From: Rhodobacter sp. CZR27 | Lineage (GTDB): Bacteria > Pseudomonadota > Alphaproteobacteria > Rhodobacterales > Rhodobacteraceae | Assembly: GCF_002407205.1 (NCBI RefSeq) | Contig: NZ_CP023548.1 | Coordinates: 1,450,501-1,514,500 of the forward strand | DNA length: 64,000 nt | Direction: 5' to 3' | Shown: piece after piece, positions 19,555-31,158 of the stretch | How the letters are laid out: every line of letters begins with the position of its first letter | Position numbering within the stretch: position 1 is the stretch's first letter | Notes under the pieces: model-generated | Database searches by the model: none | What the model was told of the DNA's origin: nothing | Seen by the model: the letters and a program-made list of their open reading frames with translations, nothing else | Program-made: the position numbers and the translations under genes

Positions 19555-20801
19555 GGCCGCTCTCCCTCGGCCAGGCGGGCCTCGAACTCGGCCGCGAACA
19601 TCCGCAGGCCGGAGGAGAGCGGCGCCATCGCGCCCCCCATCAGGTCGCAGAAGCTGCGGCCACGGGGCGAGGCCTCGTCGGCCGTCATGTGCAGCAGGTC
19701 GAGGTCCGCGCGCCGCCCCTGACCGGCCTCGAAGCGGTCGAGGATCTTCGAGACCAGCGGCAGCCCCTCGCGACAGGGGGTGCACCAGCCGCAGCTTTCG
19801 CGGGCATAGAAGCGCATGTGCCGCGCCAGAAGCCCGATCGGGCAGGCGCTGCCGTCGAGCACGATCAGCATTCCGGTGCCGAACATCGAGCCGGCGACCG
19901 CGACATGGCCGAAATCCAGCGGCAGGTCGAGATGTTCGGGGCCGAGAAAGCCGCTCGCCCCGCCGCCGGGCTGGAAGGCGCGGAGCCTCCCGTCGCCCGA
20001 TATGCCGCCGGCGCGCTCGATCAGCTCGCGCGCGGTGGTGCCCATGGGCGCCTCGATCAGCTGCGGTCGTTTCACCCGGCCCGAGACTCCGTAAAGCTTG
20101 GTTCCGCCTTCCTCGGTCCGCGACAGCGCGCGGAACCGCTGGGCGCCGAGGTCGAGGATGTGCGGCACGAGCGAGATCGTCTCGACATTGTTCACCGTGG
20201 TCGGCCGCCCCCAGAGGCCCGATTGCGCCGGGAACGGCGGGCGCTTGCGTGGCACGGCGCGGTGGCCTTCGAGCGCGGTGATCAGCGCGGTCTCCTCGCC
20301 GACGATATAGCGGCCGGCCGAGGGGTGCACCCGGACATGCAGGCCGCCGAGCAGCCCCGCATCCCGCGCTTCGTGAATGGCATGCTCGACCGCGGCGATG
20401 CCGGGGCGGTATTCGTCGCGGATCAGGATGATCGCTTCGTCGCAATGCGTGGCATGGGCGGTGATGATCGCGCCTTCCAGCACCTGATGCGGCAGCGCCT
20501 CGAGCAGGTAGCGGTCCTTGAAGGCGCCGGGCTCCATCTCGTCGCCGTTGACGATCAGGTAGTTCGGTCCCTCGCCGGGCGAGGTGCCGCGTTCCGGCAT
20601 GAAGCGCCACTTGCGCCCCGCCGGAAAGCCCGCGCCGCCGCGGCCGTTCAGATGGGCGGCCTCCACCATGTCGATGACCTCGGCAGGGGGCATCGCCCGT
20701 GCGCGTTCCACCGCCGCATAGCCGCCAAGTGCGCGCCATTCTCCCAGCGCATGCGGTCGCCGGTCGGGCCGGGCGCGCGAGGTGAGCGGCAGTTCGGTCA
20801 C
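19551..20801 (-). CDS. nuoF: NADH-quinone oxidoreductase subunit F (FMN/NADH-binding)
   Basis: A 416-residue subunit that oxidises NADH. The glycine-rich GRGGAGFPAGRKW (residues 53-65) binds FMN and NADH. The [4Fe-4S] N3 ligands are C337, C340, C343 (ESCGWCTPCREG) and C385 (SFCDL). The start is GTG at 20801, overlapping the nuoE stop as GTGA. The open frame runs further upstream but is non-homologous there. This is the second GTG start in the operon. Confidence 0.94.
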   Translation of the reverse strand: MTELPLTSRARPDRRPHALGEWRALGGYAAVERARAMPPAEVIDMVEAAHLNGRGGAGFPAGRKWRFMPERGTSPGEGPNYLIVNGDEMEPGAFKDRYLLEALPHQVLEGAIITAHATHCDEAIILIRDEYRPGIAAVEHAIHEARDAGLLGGLHVRVHPSAGRYIVGEETALITALEGHRAVPRKRPPFPAQSGLWGRPTTVNNVETISLVPHILDLGAQRFRALSRTEEGGTKLYGVSGRVKRPQLIEAPMGTTARELIERAGGISGDGRLRAFQPGGGASGFLGPEHLDLPLDFGHVAVAGSMFGTGMLIVLDGSACPIGLLARHMRFYARESCGWCTPCREGLPLVSKILDRFEAGQGRRADLDLLHMTADEASPRGRSFCDLMGGAMAPLSSGLRMFAAEFEARLAEGERP

Positions 20802-21271
20802 AGCCCTCCCTCCAGCAGTTCCGCGACGCCCTCGGGCGAGAGCGGGCCGATCAGCCGGCGGTCGCGGCCCACGACGGCAGCCGGCGCGCGGTCGCAGCCG
20901 CCGAGGCAGGCCACGTTCAGCAGCGTGTAGCGGCCGTCCGCCGTGGTCTGGCCGAAGCCGATGCCGAGGCGGGCCTTCAATTCTTCGCGCACCGCATCGG
21001 CGCCGTTCAACCAGCACGAGGCGCCGTCGCAGAGCAGGATCACCGTCTCGCCCACCGGATGACGGAAGATCAGGCTGTAAAAGCTCGCCAGCGCTTCCAT
21101 TTCCGCGCGATGCACGCCGAGCGTGGCGGCGGCCTCCGCCAGATGGGCGTCCGAGACCCAGCCGTGCTCGTGCTGGATCATCCGCAGGGCCTCCAGCATG
21201 GCGGGGCGCGGGCCGCCGTGGTCGTCGGAAGCCGCGCGAATGCGGGCGAGGAGATCGGCGGAGAGGCTCAT
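20798..21271 (-). CDS. nuoE: NADH-quinone oxidoreductase subunit E
   Basis: A 157-residue thioredoxin-like subunit. The four [2Fe-2S] N1a ligands are C81, C86 (CDGASC) and C122, C126 (CLGGC). The N-terminal helical part (residues 1-70) includes [14 protein letters not shown], typical of the family. The length is close to the short E. coli form (166) rather than the 240-plus-residue form of the main alphaproteobacterial enzyme. It overlaps nuoCD and nuoF by 4 bp each. Confidence 0.94.
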   Translation of the reverse strand: MSLSADLLARIRAASDDHGGPRPAMLEALRMIQHEHGWVSDAHLAEAAATLGVHRAEMEALASFYSLIFRHPVGETVILLCDGASCWLNGADAVREELKARLGIGFGQTTADGRYTLLNVACLGGCDRAPAAVVGRDRRLIGPLSPEGVAELLEGGL

Positions 21272-23019
21272 CGGTCCACGTCCGACATGACGAAATCGAT
21301 GCTGGCGATGTGGGCGACGAGGTCGGCCACGGTCATGCCCGGCACGATCTCGGGGATCATCTGCAGATGCGCGAAGGATGGGGTGCGGATCCGCGTCCGG
21401 TAGCTTTGCGTGTCGCCGTCCGAAACCAGCGCGTATTGCGTGAGCCCGCGGTGGCCCTCGATCTGGCCCGTGGCTTCGCCGCGCGGAACGACGGTGCCCC
21501 AGCTGGATTGCAGGAAATGGGCGATCAGCGTCTCGATGTCCTTCTGCATCGCACCGCGGGGGGGCGGCGTGGTCAGCGGATGATCCGCCTTCACGGGACC
21601 TTCCGGCATGTTCTCAAGGCATTGGCGGATGATCTTCAACGACTCCCTCATCTCGTCGGCGCGCACGCGGGTGCGGTCGAAGCAGTCGCCGCGCTGGCCG
21701 GTCGGCACGTCGAAGGCGAAGTTCTGATAGCCGGAATAGGGCCGCCGCTTGCGCAGGTCCCAGTCGCAGCCGGTGGCGCGCAGGCCCGGCCCGGTGGTGC
21801 CCCATGTCAGCGCGGTCGCGGTGTCATAGGCGCCGATGCCCACGGTCCGGGCGCGGAAAAGCTCGGAGCGCAGCACCATGCGCTCGTAGTCATCGAGCCG
21901 GGCGGGCATCCAGTCGAGGAAGTCGCGCACGAGGCTGTCCCAGCCCGGCGGCAGGTCCATCGCCACGCCGCCGATGCGGAAGAAGGCCGGGTGCATCCGC
22001 GCGCCGGTGATGGCGTTCAGAACCTCGTGGCCCTTCTCGCGGTCGGTGAACATGTAGAAGACCGGCGACATGGCGCCCACGTCCTGCGCCATCGTGCCGT
22101 AGAACAGCAGGTGGTTCATGATGCGGTAGAATTCGCAGAGCATGACCCGGATCACCTGCGCCTTTTCCGGCACGGTGATGCCGCAGAGACGTTCCACCGC
22201 CAGAAGATAGGGCAGTTCCGAGATCACGCCGCCGAGGTAGTCCACGCGGTCGGTGTAGGGGATGAAGCCGTGCCAGGTCTGCCGCTCGGCCATCTTCTCG
22301 ACGCCGCGGTGGTGATAGCCGATGTCGGGCCAGGCCCAGACCACCTCTTCGCCGTCAAGCCCGAGCAGCAGCCGGAAAACGCCATGCGTGGAAGGGTGAT
22401 GCGGGCCGAAGTTCAGGACCATCAGCTCTTCGCCGTCCCGTGAGGCGGGCAGACCGAGCAGGGCGGGATCGGTCACCGTCGCGCGTTCCTCGGCCGCAAA
22501 CAGCCGGTCGGTCATCACGAAGGGCGGCTTTTCGGTAGCGCGGGCGTAGTGCGCCTTGCGCAGCGGATGGCCGTCCCATGTCGGCGGCATCAGGATCCGC
22601 CGCATCTCGCGCCCGAAGTCCAGGCCGAACATGTCGAAGGCTTCGCGCTCATACCAGTCGGCGTTGGCGTATATGGCGGCGAGGCTCGGCGCCTGCGGAC
22701 GGTCGCCGTCGCAGGCGAGCTTCAGCCGGATGTCGGCATTGCGTTCGAGCGAAACCAGATGCGTGCAGATCGTGACGCCGGAGGCCGGCTGCCCCTCGCG
22801 GTGGCGGCGACGGGTCTCGTCTATGGCCCAGAGATCGGCCAGAAGCGGGAAGGGCCGGGCAATCTCCTGTCGCAGGAAGCGGTGGGCGTCCTGCCAGACA
22901 TCCGGCGCAAGCCAGAGGACGGGGAAGGACTCTCCCGTCGGTTGTTCGGCAAGGATGCCCGCGCCGAAGCGCGATCGCAGCGCCTGAAGCGCGTCGGAAA
23001 CGGGGATGTCGAGGCTCAT
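21268..23019 (-). CDS. nuoC: NADH-quinone oxidoreductase fused subunit C/D
   Basis: A 583-residue fusion of the 30-kDa (C) and 49-kDa (D) subunits. Residues about 30-180 are NuoC-like ([17 protein letters not shown]). From about 190 the NuoD part begins ([13 protein letters not shown], the quinone-site loop with conserved histidine). It continues through a region with [13 protein letters not shown] and ends in a conserved FVMSDVDR. This fused form is usual in enterobacteria, whereas most alphaproteobacterial operons have separate nuoC and nuoD. It overlaps nuoB and nuoE by 4 bp. Confidence 0.95.
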   Translation of the reverse strand: MSLDIPVSDALQALRSRFGAGILAEQPTGESFPVLWLAPDVWQDAHRFLRQEIARPFPLLADLWAIDETRRRHREGQPASGVTICTHLVSLERNADIRLKLACDGDRPQAPSLAAIYANADWYEREAFDMFGLDFGREMRRILMPPTWDGHPLRKAHYARATEKPPFVMTDRLFAAEERATVTDPALLGLPASRDGEELMVLNFGPHHPSTHGVFRLLLGLDGEEVVWAWPDIGYHHRGVEKMAERQTWHGFIPYTDRVDYLGGVISELPYLLAVERLCGITVPEKAQVIRVMLCEFYRIMNHLLFYGTMAQDVGAMSPVFYMFTDREKGHEVLNAITGARMHPAFFRIGGVAMDLPPGWDSLVRDFLDWMPARLDDYERMVLRSELFRARTVGIGAYDTATALTWGTTGPGLRATGCDWDLRKRRPYSGYQNFAFDVPTGQRGDCFDRTRVRADEMRESLKIIRQCLENMPEGPVKADHPLTTPPPRGAMQKDIETLIAHFLQSSWGTVVPRGEATGQIEGHRGLTQYALVSDGDTQSYRTRIRTPSFAHLQMIPEIVPGMTVADLVAHIASIDFVMSDVDR

Positions 23020-23633
23020 TCCGCCCCCGGTTCTGCCAGACGGGTAACGGCGGAGCGGGCCTCGCGCAGCGCATCGCGCCGCGGCACCGGATCGAAGGGG
23101 CGGGCCGGCGGGGTCTCGCCCAACCGGATCTGCAGCGGGCGGGCCTCGGCCGCGATCTTGCCCTGCAGCAGCACCAGCGCCTCCATAAGCGCCTCGGGGC
23201 GTGGCGGGCAGCCGGGGACATAGACGTCGACGGGCAGGAAGCTGTCCACGCCCTGCACCACGGAATAGATGTCATACATTCCGCCGGAATTGGCGCAGGC
23301 GCCCATCGAGATCACCCAGCGCGGCTCGCGCATCTGCTGGTAGAGACGGTAGAGCGGCACCGCCATCTTGCGGAACACCGTGCCCGAGACGATCAGCAGG
23401 TCGGCCTGACGGGGGGTGGAGCGGATCACCTCGGCGCCGAAGCGGGCCTGGTCGTAGACCGGGGTCAGCGCCGTCGCCATCTCGACATAGCAGCAGCTGA
23501 GGCCGAAGTTGAACGGCCAGAGGCTGTGCTTGCGCGACCAGGCGACGAGATCGTCCAGCCGGGTGAACAGATGCGATGCGGCCATGCGCTCTTCCGGCGC
23601 CTCCGCGCCGGGCCGCTCGAGGCTCCAGCTCAT
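23016..23633 (-). CDS. nuoB: NADH-quinone oxidoreductase subunit B (cluster N2)
   Basis: A 205-residue subunit carrying the terminal [4Fe-4S] cluster N2 that reduces quinone. Ligands are the adjacent C47 and C48 ([10 protein letters not shown]), C113 (MGACANSGG) and C142 (VPGCPPRPE). The chosen ATG at 23633 overlaps the nuoA stop. The upstream part of the longer frame is a nuoA shadow. An Arg/Ala-rich tail of about 40 residues follows the conserved domain. Confidence 0.95.
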   Translation of the reverse strand: MSWSLERPGAEAPEERMAASHLFTRLDDLVAWSRKHSLWPFNFGLSCCYVEMATALTPVYDQARFGAEVIRSTPRQADLLIVSGTVFRKMAVPLYRLYQQMREPRWVISMGACANSGGMYDIYSVVQGVDSFLPVDVYVPGCPPRPEALMEALVLLQGKIAAEARPLQIRLGETPPARPFDPVPRRDALREARSAVTRLAEPGAE

Positions 23634-24016
23634 GCCCGGTCCTTCCCCGGCCCGGTTTCCAGTGCGCCGTCCATCCACAGCCACGCGAGGGCCGCGAGCA
23701 GGACAAGGATGAACACGGTGGCGGCGATCAGCCCGGGCATCCCGAGTTCCAGCGCCGAGACTGCCCAGGCGAACAGCACCGCCACCTCGACGTCGAAGAT
23801 CATGAAGAAGACGGCGATCAGGAAATACTGCGTCGCGACCTTGCCGCGCAGTGGCGGAGAAGCGGGGGCCCCGCTCTCGTAGGTGCCGGCGCCATCCCGG
23901 GAGGGTTCCCGCAGCACACCCGCGACCAGAAGGATGGCGGCCACGGTGACGGCGACGATGCCCAGATGCAGCGCAAGCGAGGCCCGCGGATCGAGGCTGT
24001 TCATCAGGTCGAACAT
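23630..24016 (-). CDS. nuoA: NADH-quinone oxidoreductase subunit A
   Basis: A 128-residue, three-helix membrane subunit and the first gene of the operon. The loop after helix 1 carries YESGAP (in most homologues YECGxxP, with cysteine; here serine). Helix 2 has the conserved acidic motif [16 protein letters not shown]. Two nearby ATGs (24016 and 24004) are possible; the first has GGAAGGA upstream. Transcription probably starts about 70 bp upstream, at the FNR-type promoter described separately. Confidence 0.92.
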   Translation of the reverse strand: MFDLMNSLDPRASLALHLGIVAVTVAAILLVAGVLREPSRDGAGTYESGAPASPPLRGKVATQYFLIAVFFMIFDVEVAVLFAWAVSALELGMPGLIAATVFILVLLAALAWLWMDGALETGPGKDRA

Positions 24017-24095
24017 GTGTCTGCTTCCTTCCGGGCGGAGAGAAACCTGCCGGGCTTGGCCCCCGGCGCCGTCTCATCCGTCTGTATCAGCCGCT

Positions 24096-24137
24096 GATTA
24101 ACCATTCGTTCCAGGCCGGCGCCTTGATCTGCATCAG
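24096..24137 (-). promoter_or_regulatory. Class II FNR/FnrL-type promoter for nuoA-N
   Basis: The box TTGATctgcATCAg at 24124-24137 matches nine of the ten fixed bases of the FNR consensus TTGAT-N4-ATCAA. On the minus strand a -10-like TTAATC lies at 24101-24096. The distance between box centre (24130.5) and -10 centre (24098.5) is 32 bp, which puts the box at -41.5, the class II activator position. The start would be near 24089, about 72 bp before nuoA. This is inference from spacing and match. Confidence 0.5.
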
Positions 24138-24338
24138 AAATTCTCGCCAAGTGCAGGATGACGCGTTCGGACGCCGCACGCCCTGCGCCAAAGTGCCGCG
24201 GGTCGGCAGGCCGCGAATCGGATGCCCTGCTGCGGGCGGCCTGCCCATCCGCTGGGCGTCGCGGCGGCTGGCAGCCGGGTCCTGCGGAAATTGCGGCTTT
24301 CCGAAGGGCGCTTTGCCCCTCGGGGCCCGGTCGGCTCA

Positions 24339-24367
24339 TTGACGCATGCAGGACGCTCGGACATAGG
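24339..24367 (+). promoter_or_regulatory. Sigma-70-type promoter for takQM
   Basis: TTGACG at 24339-24344 and CATAGG at 24362-24367 are separated by exactly 17 bp, about 53 bp before takQ. The -35 matches five of six bases; the -10 is weak. The ATG of takQ has GGGAGGGG at good spacing. The 403-bp gap between nuoA and takQ otherwise holds the FNR-type site; nothing else gene-like was seen. Confidence 0.4.
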
Positions 24368-24419
24368 TAACCCGCAGGAGCCGGCACTTTTCCAAGAACG
24401 ATACCGGGAGGGGAAGACT

Positions 24420-25004
24420 ATGGGAGGGCTACTCGGCCTGTCGCGGTTGATCGACCGCATGAACGAGTTCATCGGACGGGGGGTGGCGTGGCTCATCCTG
24501 ATCGCCATCTTCATCAGCGCGGGCAATGCCACGGTGAGAAAGGTGCTCAACACCTCGTCGAACTCGTGGCTCGAGCTTCAGTGGTATCTGTTCGGCGCGG
24601 CCTTCCTGTTCGCCGCCGCCTACACGCTGAAGCAGAACGAGCATATTCGCATCGACATCGTCTACGGGCTGTTCCCGCGTCGCGTCCAGCACTGGATCGA
24701 CCTGTTCGGGCATGTCTTCTTCCTGATGCCCTTCGTGGTGCTGATGATCGTCTACCTCGGCCCCTATGTCCGGCGGTCCTTCATGAACGGCGAGGTCTCC
24801 ACCAACGCCGGCGGGCTGGTGATCTGGCCGGCCAAGGCGCTGCTGCTGATCGGCTTCCTTTTGCTCGCACTGCAGGGCATTTCCGAAATCATCAAGAAGA
24901 TCGCGGTGATGCGGGGCGTCATTCCCGATCCGACCCCCTTCGTCTCGGCCCATGAGGCAGCCGAGCGGGAAGGCGAGCTTCTTGCCGGCGAGGTGAAGAA
25001 ATGA
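24420..25004 (+). CDS. takQ: TRAP transporter small membrane subunit (TakQ-like)
   Basis: A 194-residue DctQ-type subunit with four transmembrane helices (about 20-40, 57-75, 95-120, 140-160). It stabilises the large permease and shapes the docking site for the binding protein. The family pattern NTSSNSWLELQWYLFGAAFLFAAAYTL is seen after helix 1. The ATG at 24420 is chosen because of the strong GGGAGGGG site; the longer frame upstream is not homologous. It overlaps takM by 4 bp. The gene name rests on the neighbouring TakP. Confidence 0.85.
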   Translation: MGGLLGLSRLIDRMNEFIGRGVAWLILIAIFISAGNATVRKVLNTSSNSWLELQWYLFGAAFLFAAAYTLKQNEHIRIDIVYGLFPRRVQHWIDLFGHVFFLMPFVVLMIVYLGPYVRRSFMNGEVSTNAGGLVIWPAKALLLIGFLLLALQGISEIIKKIAVMRGVIPDPTPFVSAHEAAEREGELLAGEVKK

Positions 25005-27019
25005 TGGAATTCATCGCGGTGAACATGGCGCCGATCATGTTCGCCTCGCTCGTCGTGTTCCTGCTGCTGGGCTATCCCGTGGCCTTCGCACTGGCGGCGA
25101 ACGGGCTGCTCTTCTTCTTCATCGGCGTGGAACTCGCGCCGCTGTCGGAAGGCACGATCACGCTGGGCTGGAACCTGCTTGGCACCATGCCGGACCGGTT
25201 CTGGGGGGTGCTGTCCAACGAGACATTGCTGGCCATCCCCTTCTTCACCTTCATGGGCATCGTGCTGGAGCGATCCGGCATGGCCGAGGATCTTCTCGAC
25301 ACGATCGGACAGCTGTTCGGGCCGATCCGGGGCGGCCTGGCATATGCGGTGATCATCGTGGGCGCGCTGCTCGCGGCCACCACGGGTGTTGTCGCGGCCT
25401 CGGTGATCGCGATGGGGCTGATCTCGCTGCCGATCATGCTGCGCTACGGCTATGACCGCAGGCTCGCCTCGGGCGTGATCGCGGCCTCGGGGACGCTGGC
25501 GCAGATCATCCCGCCCAGCCTCGTGCTGATCGTGCTGGCCGACCAGCTCGGCCGGTCGGTGGGCGACATGTACAAGGCGGCGCTGATCCCGGGGCTGGTG
25601 CTGACCGGCATCTACATGGGCTATGTGCTGGTGATGTCGATCCTGCGTCCGCAGTCGATGCCGGCGCTGCCGCTCGAGGCGCGCACGCTGGGCTCGGGTG
25701 TCACGTCGCTTTTCGTCGCTTTGGCAGTCGCTGCGGGCATCGCCTACGGCGCGCATGTCTGGCTGTCCGAAAGCCAGGGGTCGCAGAACGCCGACGTGCT
25801 GGGGGCGACGGCGGGGATCGTGACGATCTACATCGCCGCCATCATCGACCGGGCCACCGGCAGCCATCTGATGTCGCGGCTGGCGCAGCAGGTGATCATC
25901 GTGCTGATCCCGCCGCTTGCGCTGATCTTCCTCGTGCTCGGCACCATCTTCCTCGGCATCGCCACCCCGACCGAGGGCGGCGCGATGGGCGCGGTTGGCG
26001 CGCTGCTGCTGGCGGCGGTGAAGGGCCGGCTGAACATGGGGGTCGTCACGCAGGCGCTGGCCTCGACCACGCGGCTCTCGGCCTTCGTGATGTTCATCCT
26101 GCTTGGCGCACGGGTGTTCTCGCTGACCTTCTACGGCGTGAACGGGCACATCTGGGTCGAGCATCTGCTGACCTCGCTGCCGGGGGGCGAATACGGCTTC
26201 CTGATCGCGGTCTCGCTCCTCGTTTTCCTGCTGGCCTTCTTCCTCGACTTCTTCGAGCTGGCCTTCATCATCGTGCCGCTGCTGGCGCCGGCGGCCGAGG
26301 CGCTGGGGATCGACCTGATCTGGTTCGGGATCATCCTCGGGGTGAACATGCAGACCTCGTTCATGCACCCGCCATTCGGCTTCGCGCTGTTCTACCTGCG
26401 TTCGGTGGCGCCGCGGTCCTCCTATGTCGATCCGGTGACCAAGGCACGCATGGCGCCGGTGACGACGGGGCAGATCTACTGGGGGGCCGTTCCCTTCGTC
26501 TGCATCCAGATCGTGATGGTGGCGCTGGTGATCCTGTTCCCGCAGATGGTCATGCACTACAAGGGCGCGCCGGTGGACACGAAGAACGTGACCATCACCC
26601 TGCCGCAGATGCCGGGACTGGGCGGCGGTCTCGGCGGCGGACTGGGGGGCGGCCTGGGCGGTCCGGGTGCCCTGCCGGCTCCGGGCGCGGGCGGGCTGGG
26701 GACGCCGCCGGGCCTTGCGCCTCCGGCTCCCGGTGGTCTCGGCACGCCTCCGGGCCTCGCGCCTCCCGCTCCGGGCGGGCTGGGCACGCCTCCGGGCCTT
26801 GCGCCTCCGGCTCCCGGTGGTCCCGGCACGCCTCCGGGCTTGGCGCCTCCGGCGCCCGGTGGCCTCGGCACCCCGCCCGGTCTTGCGCCTCCGGCGCCCG
26901 GAGGGGCAGGAACCGCGCCCGGCACCCCGGCCGCGCCCGCGCCGGCACCAGAGGGGGCTCCGCAGGGGCTTGCGCCAGGTGGAGTGCCGCCGGGCCTGGC
27001 CCCGCCAGCTGCGAACTGA
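25001..27019 (+). CDS. takM: TRAP transporter large permease with Gly/Pro-rich repeat tail (TakM-like)
   Basis: A 672-residue DctM-type permease that imports its substrate with a sodium gradient. Residues 1-525 are the membrane domain, longer than the roughly 430 of DctM, as in the large TRAP subclass; a region with GIATPTEGGAMGAVGAL is a typical signature. From about residue 535 the chain becomes low-complexity: first several LGGG steps, then five copies of a 14-residue unit (GLGTPPGLAPPAPG) and a degenerate sixth, ending in an Ala/Pro stretch. The tail has no hydrophobic segment and would lie outside the membrane. TakP, encoded convergently just downstream, identifies the likely substrate as alpha-keto acids. 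Confidence 0.85.
   Translation: MMEFIAVNMAPIMFASLVVFLLLGYPVAFALAANGLLFFFIGVELAPLSEGTITLGWNLLGTMPDRFWGVLSNETLLAIPFFTFMGIVLERSGMAEDLLDTIGQLFGPIRGGLAYAVIIVGALLAATTGVVAASVIAMGLISLPIMLRYGYDRRLASGVIAASGTLAQIIPPSLVLIVLADQLGRSVGDMYKAALIPGLVLTGIYMGYVLVMSILRPQSMPALPLEARTLGSGVTSLFVALAVAAGIAYGAHVWLSESQGSQNADVLGATAGIVTIYIAAIIDRATGSHLMSRLAQQVIIVLIPPLALIFLVLGTIFLGIATPTEGGAMGAVGALLLAAVKGRLNMGVVTQALASTTRLSAFVMFILLGARVFSLTFYGVNGHIWVEHLLTSLPGGEYGFLIAVSLLVFLLAFFLDFFELAFIIVPLLAPAAEALGIDLIWFGIILGVNMQTSFMHPPFGFALFYLRSVAPRSSYVDPVTKARMAPVTTGQIYWGAVPFVCIQIVMVALVILFPQMVMHYKGAPVDTKNVTITLPQMPGLGGGLGGGLGGGLGGPGALPAPGAGGLGTPPGLAPPAPGGLGTPPGLAPPAPGGLGTPPGLAPPAPGGPGTPPGLAPPAPGGLGTPPGLAPPAPGGAGTAPGTPAAPAPAPEGAPQGLAPGGVPPGLAPPAAN
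26693..26902 (+). repeat. Five tandem 42-bp repeats in the takM tail
   Basis: Five in-frame units of 42 bp begin at 26693, 26735, 26777, 26819 and 26861, each coding for GxGTPPGLAPPAPG (x is L or P). A sixth, degraded unit follows to about 26944. Codon use differs between units (for example ccg/cct, ggt/ggg), so the repeats are not recent identical duplications, and the protein pattern seems to be kept. The unit number may differ between strains. Confidence 0.85.
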
Positions 27020-27100
27020 GGCAGCGGCGGCGCCTGCGGGTGCCGCCGTTCCACTATGCCCCCGCGGCTTCTGCGCGCCTTTCGCCCGAACCCGGAACGA

Positions 27101-27132
27101 AAAGACCCCGGAGCCATCGCTCCGGGGTCTTT
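27101..27132. terminator. Bidirectional terminator between takM and takP
   Basis: A perfect 14-bp inverted repeat (AAAGACCCCGGAGC and its complement) encloses a 4-base loop (CATC). The arms begin with AAA and end with TTT, so a U-tract follows the stem on both strands. It lies 81 bp after takM and 22 bp after the end of takP, the right place to end both convergent transcripts. Confidence 0.88.
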
Positions 27133-27154
27133 CCTTTCGTGATCGGCGCAGGGC

Positions 27155-28507
<1,353 letters not shown>

Positions 28508-29941
28508 TCAGGCGGCGAGGAACCGGCGCAGGACAGCCTCGGCGCCATCCTCCCAGACGGCGCGCAGGGCGGTGGCGAATTCGGCCACGAGCGCCTCGTT
28601 CCCGGCAAGGTCGCCATAGACCTCGGCCATTGCCAGCCACTCGGCAGGATCGGTCCGGGCGCGGTGTGCACGCTCCTGCAGGGCGGCCCAGTTCGGGTCG
28701 TTGGGCTCGACCACGAGGCCCGAATCCGTGGTGCCATAGCAGTAGCGGCACCAGAGCGCCGAGAGCAGCACCAGACCCTTCGGCATCGTGCCCTTCGCAA
28801 GGTTGTCCCGCAGCGAGGGCACGATGAACTTCGGCTGCCGGTTCGACCCGTCGAGGCAGAGCCTGCGCGTCGTGTCGGCGATCTCGGGGTTCGAGAAGCG
28901 GCTTTCGATCAGCTTGAGGTAGTCCGGGATGCTGGTGTCCGGCACCGGCGGCACGTGGGGCAGGATCTCCTCGACCTCGACCTTGTGCAGGAAGGCCGCG
29001 ATCAGCGGATGCGCCATGGCCTCGTGCACCAGCAGGATGTCCATCAGCGCCGAGGGATAGGCGATGACGGCATGGCCGCCGTTCAGGATGCGGATCTTCA
29101 TCGCCTCGTAGGCGTGGACATGCGGGGTGAAGGTCACGCCCACCTTCTCGAGCAGGGGGCGCCCGGCGGGGAAGTTGTCCTCGATCACCCACTGCCGGAA
29201 CGGCTCGCAGGTTACGGGCACGGGATCGTTCAGGCCGAAGCCCTGCGCCAGCTCGCGCTCGTGCGGGCCGGTGGCGGGGGTGATGCGGTCCACCATGCCG
29301 TTGGGGAAGGCGACATGGGTCTTCACCCAGCCGGCAAGATCGGCGTCGAACAGTTCGGCCAGCCCCACGACTGCGTTGCGCGTGACGTGGCCGTTGCCGG
29401 GAAGGTTGTCGCAGGACATGACGGTGAAGGGCGCGACACCCGCGGCGCGGCGGTTCTTCAGTGCGGCGAGGATGGCGCCGAAGGCCGTCGCCGGAGCCGA
29501 GGGATGCGCAGCGTCCGCCACGATGTCCGGGTGGGTCGGGTCGAACTCTCCGGTGGCATCGACGTAATAGCCGCCCTCGGTCACCGTCAGCGACACGATG
29601 CGGATGCGGGGATGGGACATGGCCTCGATCAGCGCGGCATTGTCCGGCTCGACCGGCAGGAAGCCGATCATCGCGCCGATCTGGCGCGCGCGGTGGCCGG
29701 CGGGGTCCAGCTCGATCACGGTGGACAGGTTGTCCTGCTCCGCCAGCGCCTCGCGCATCCGGGCATCGGTCGGGCGCACGCCCGCGCCGAGGATGGCCCA
29801 GTCGTGGCACTGGCCCAGCGCAAAGAGATCGTCGAGATAGACGGCCTGATGCGCGCGGTGGAAGTTGCCCACGCCGATGTGGACGATGCCGGGGGCGAGG
29901 GTGCTGCGGTCATAGGCCGGGCGGGCGACGGTGCGGGTCAT
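28508..29941 (-). CDS. mtlK: Mannitol 2-dehydrogenase
   Basis: A 477-residue long-chain polyol dehydrogenase that oxidises D-mannitol (also D-arabinitol or sorbitol in relatives) to the ketose with NAD+. The N-terminal Rossmann entry GIVHIGVGNFHRAHQAVYLDDL, the DNLPGNG segment and the KxxxxNGxHxxxAY catalytic pattern (here KIRILNGGHAVIAY) are all visible. It closes the smo operon as in R. sphaeroides, downstream of the transporter ATPase, but with only a 190-bp gap where smoS is expected. A dyad lies 28 bp upstream. Confidence 0.92.
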   Translation of the reverse strand: MTRTVARPAYDRSTLAPGIVHIGVGNFHRAHQAVYLDDLFALGQCHDWAILGAGVRPTDARMREALAEQDNLSTVIELDPAGHRARQIGAMIGFLPVEPDNAALIEAMSHPRIRIVSLTVTEGGYYVDATGEFDPTHPDIVADAAHPSAPATAFGAILAALKNRRAAGVAPFTVMSCDNLPGNGHVTRNAVVGLAELFDADLAGWVKTHVAFPNGMVDRITPATGPHERELAQGFGLNDPVPVTCEPFRQWVIEDNFPAGRPLLEKVGVTFTPHVHAYEAMKIRILNGGHAVIAYPSALMDILLVHEAMAHPLIAAFLHKVEVEEILPHVPPVPDTSIPDYLKLIESRFSNPEIADTTRRLCLDGSNRQPKFIVPSLRDNLAKGTMPKGLVLLSALWCRYCYGTTDSGLVVEPNDPNWAALQERAHRARTDPAEWLAMAEVYGDLAGNEALVAEFATALRAVWEDGAEAVLRRFLAA

Positions 29942-29969
29942 GGATTACCTCGGTCAGGCAGAAGGGCCG

Positions 29970-29984
29970 ACCGGACAGTCCGGT
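29970..29984. promoter_or_regulatory. Dyad upstream of mtlK
   Basis: ACCGGACAGTCCGGT is a perfect 7-bp dyad around a single central base, 28 bp before the mtlK start. The symmetry continues with GCCG on one side and GCGGC on the other. It could be an operator or a short hairpin over the ribosome-binding region. The remaining 190 bp between smoK and mtlK show no gene remnant that I can recognise. Confidence 0.3.
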
Positions 29985-30131
29985 GCGGCGGGAGTGGCGG
30001 GGCGGATGCGGAACCTGGCGAGGCGCGGGGCCTCGGCTTGCCCGATGTCCGTCGGAAGCAATGGGTGCCCGGGCGGCAGGAATGCGGCGCGCGGCGCCCG
30101 GGACGGGGCGATCCCGGGGGGCCGGCGCATG

Positions 30132-31130
<999 letters not shown>

Positions 31131-31158
31131 GGGAGCCTCATTTTGCCGCGCCGCCCCC

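Noticed and set aside
9..20739. Many long open frames on the opposite strand or in other frames of the exporter, YhaN and nuo genes
   Set aside because: They are by-products of about 70% GC (few stop codons) with Arg/Ala/Pro-rich, non-homologous translations, overlapping well-supported genes.
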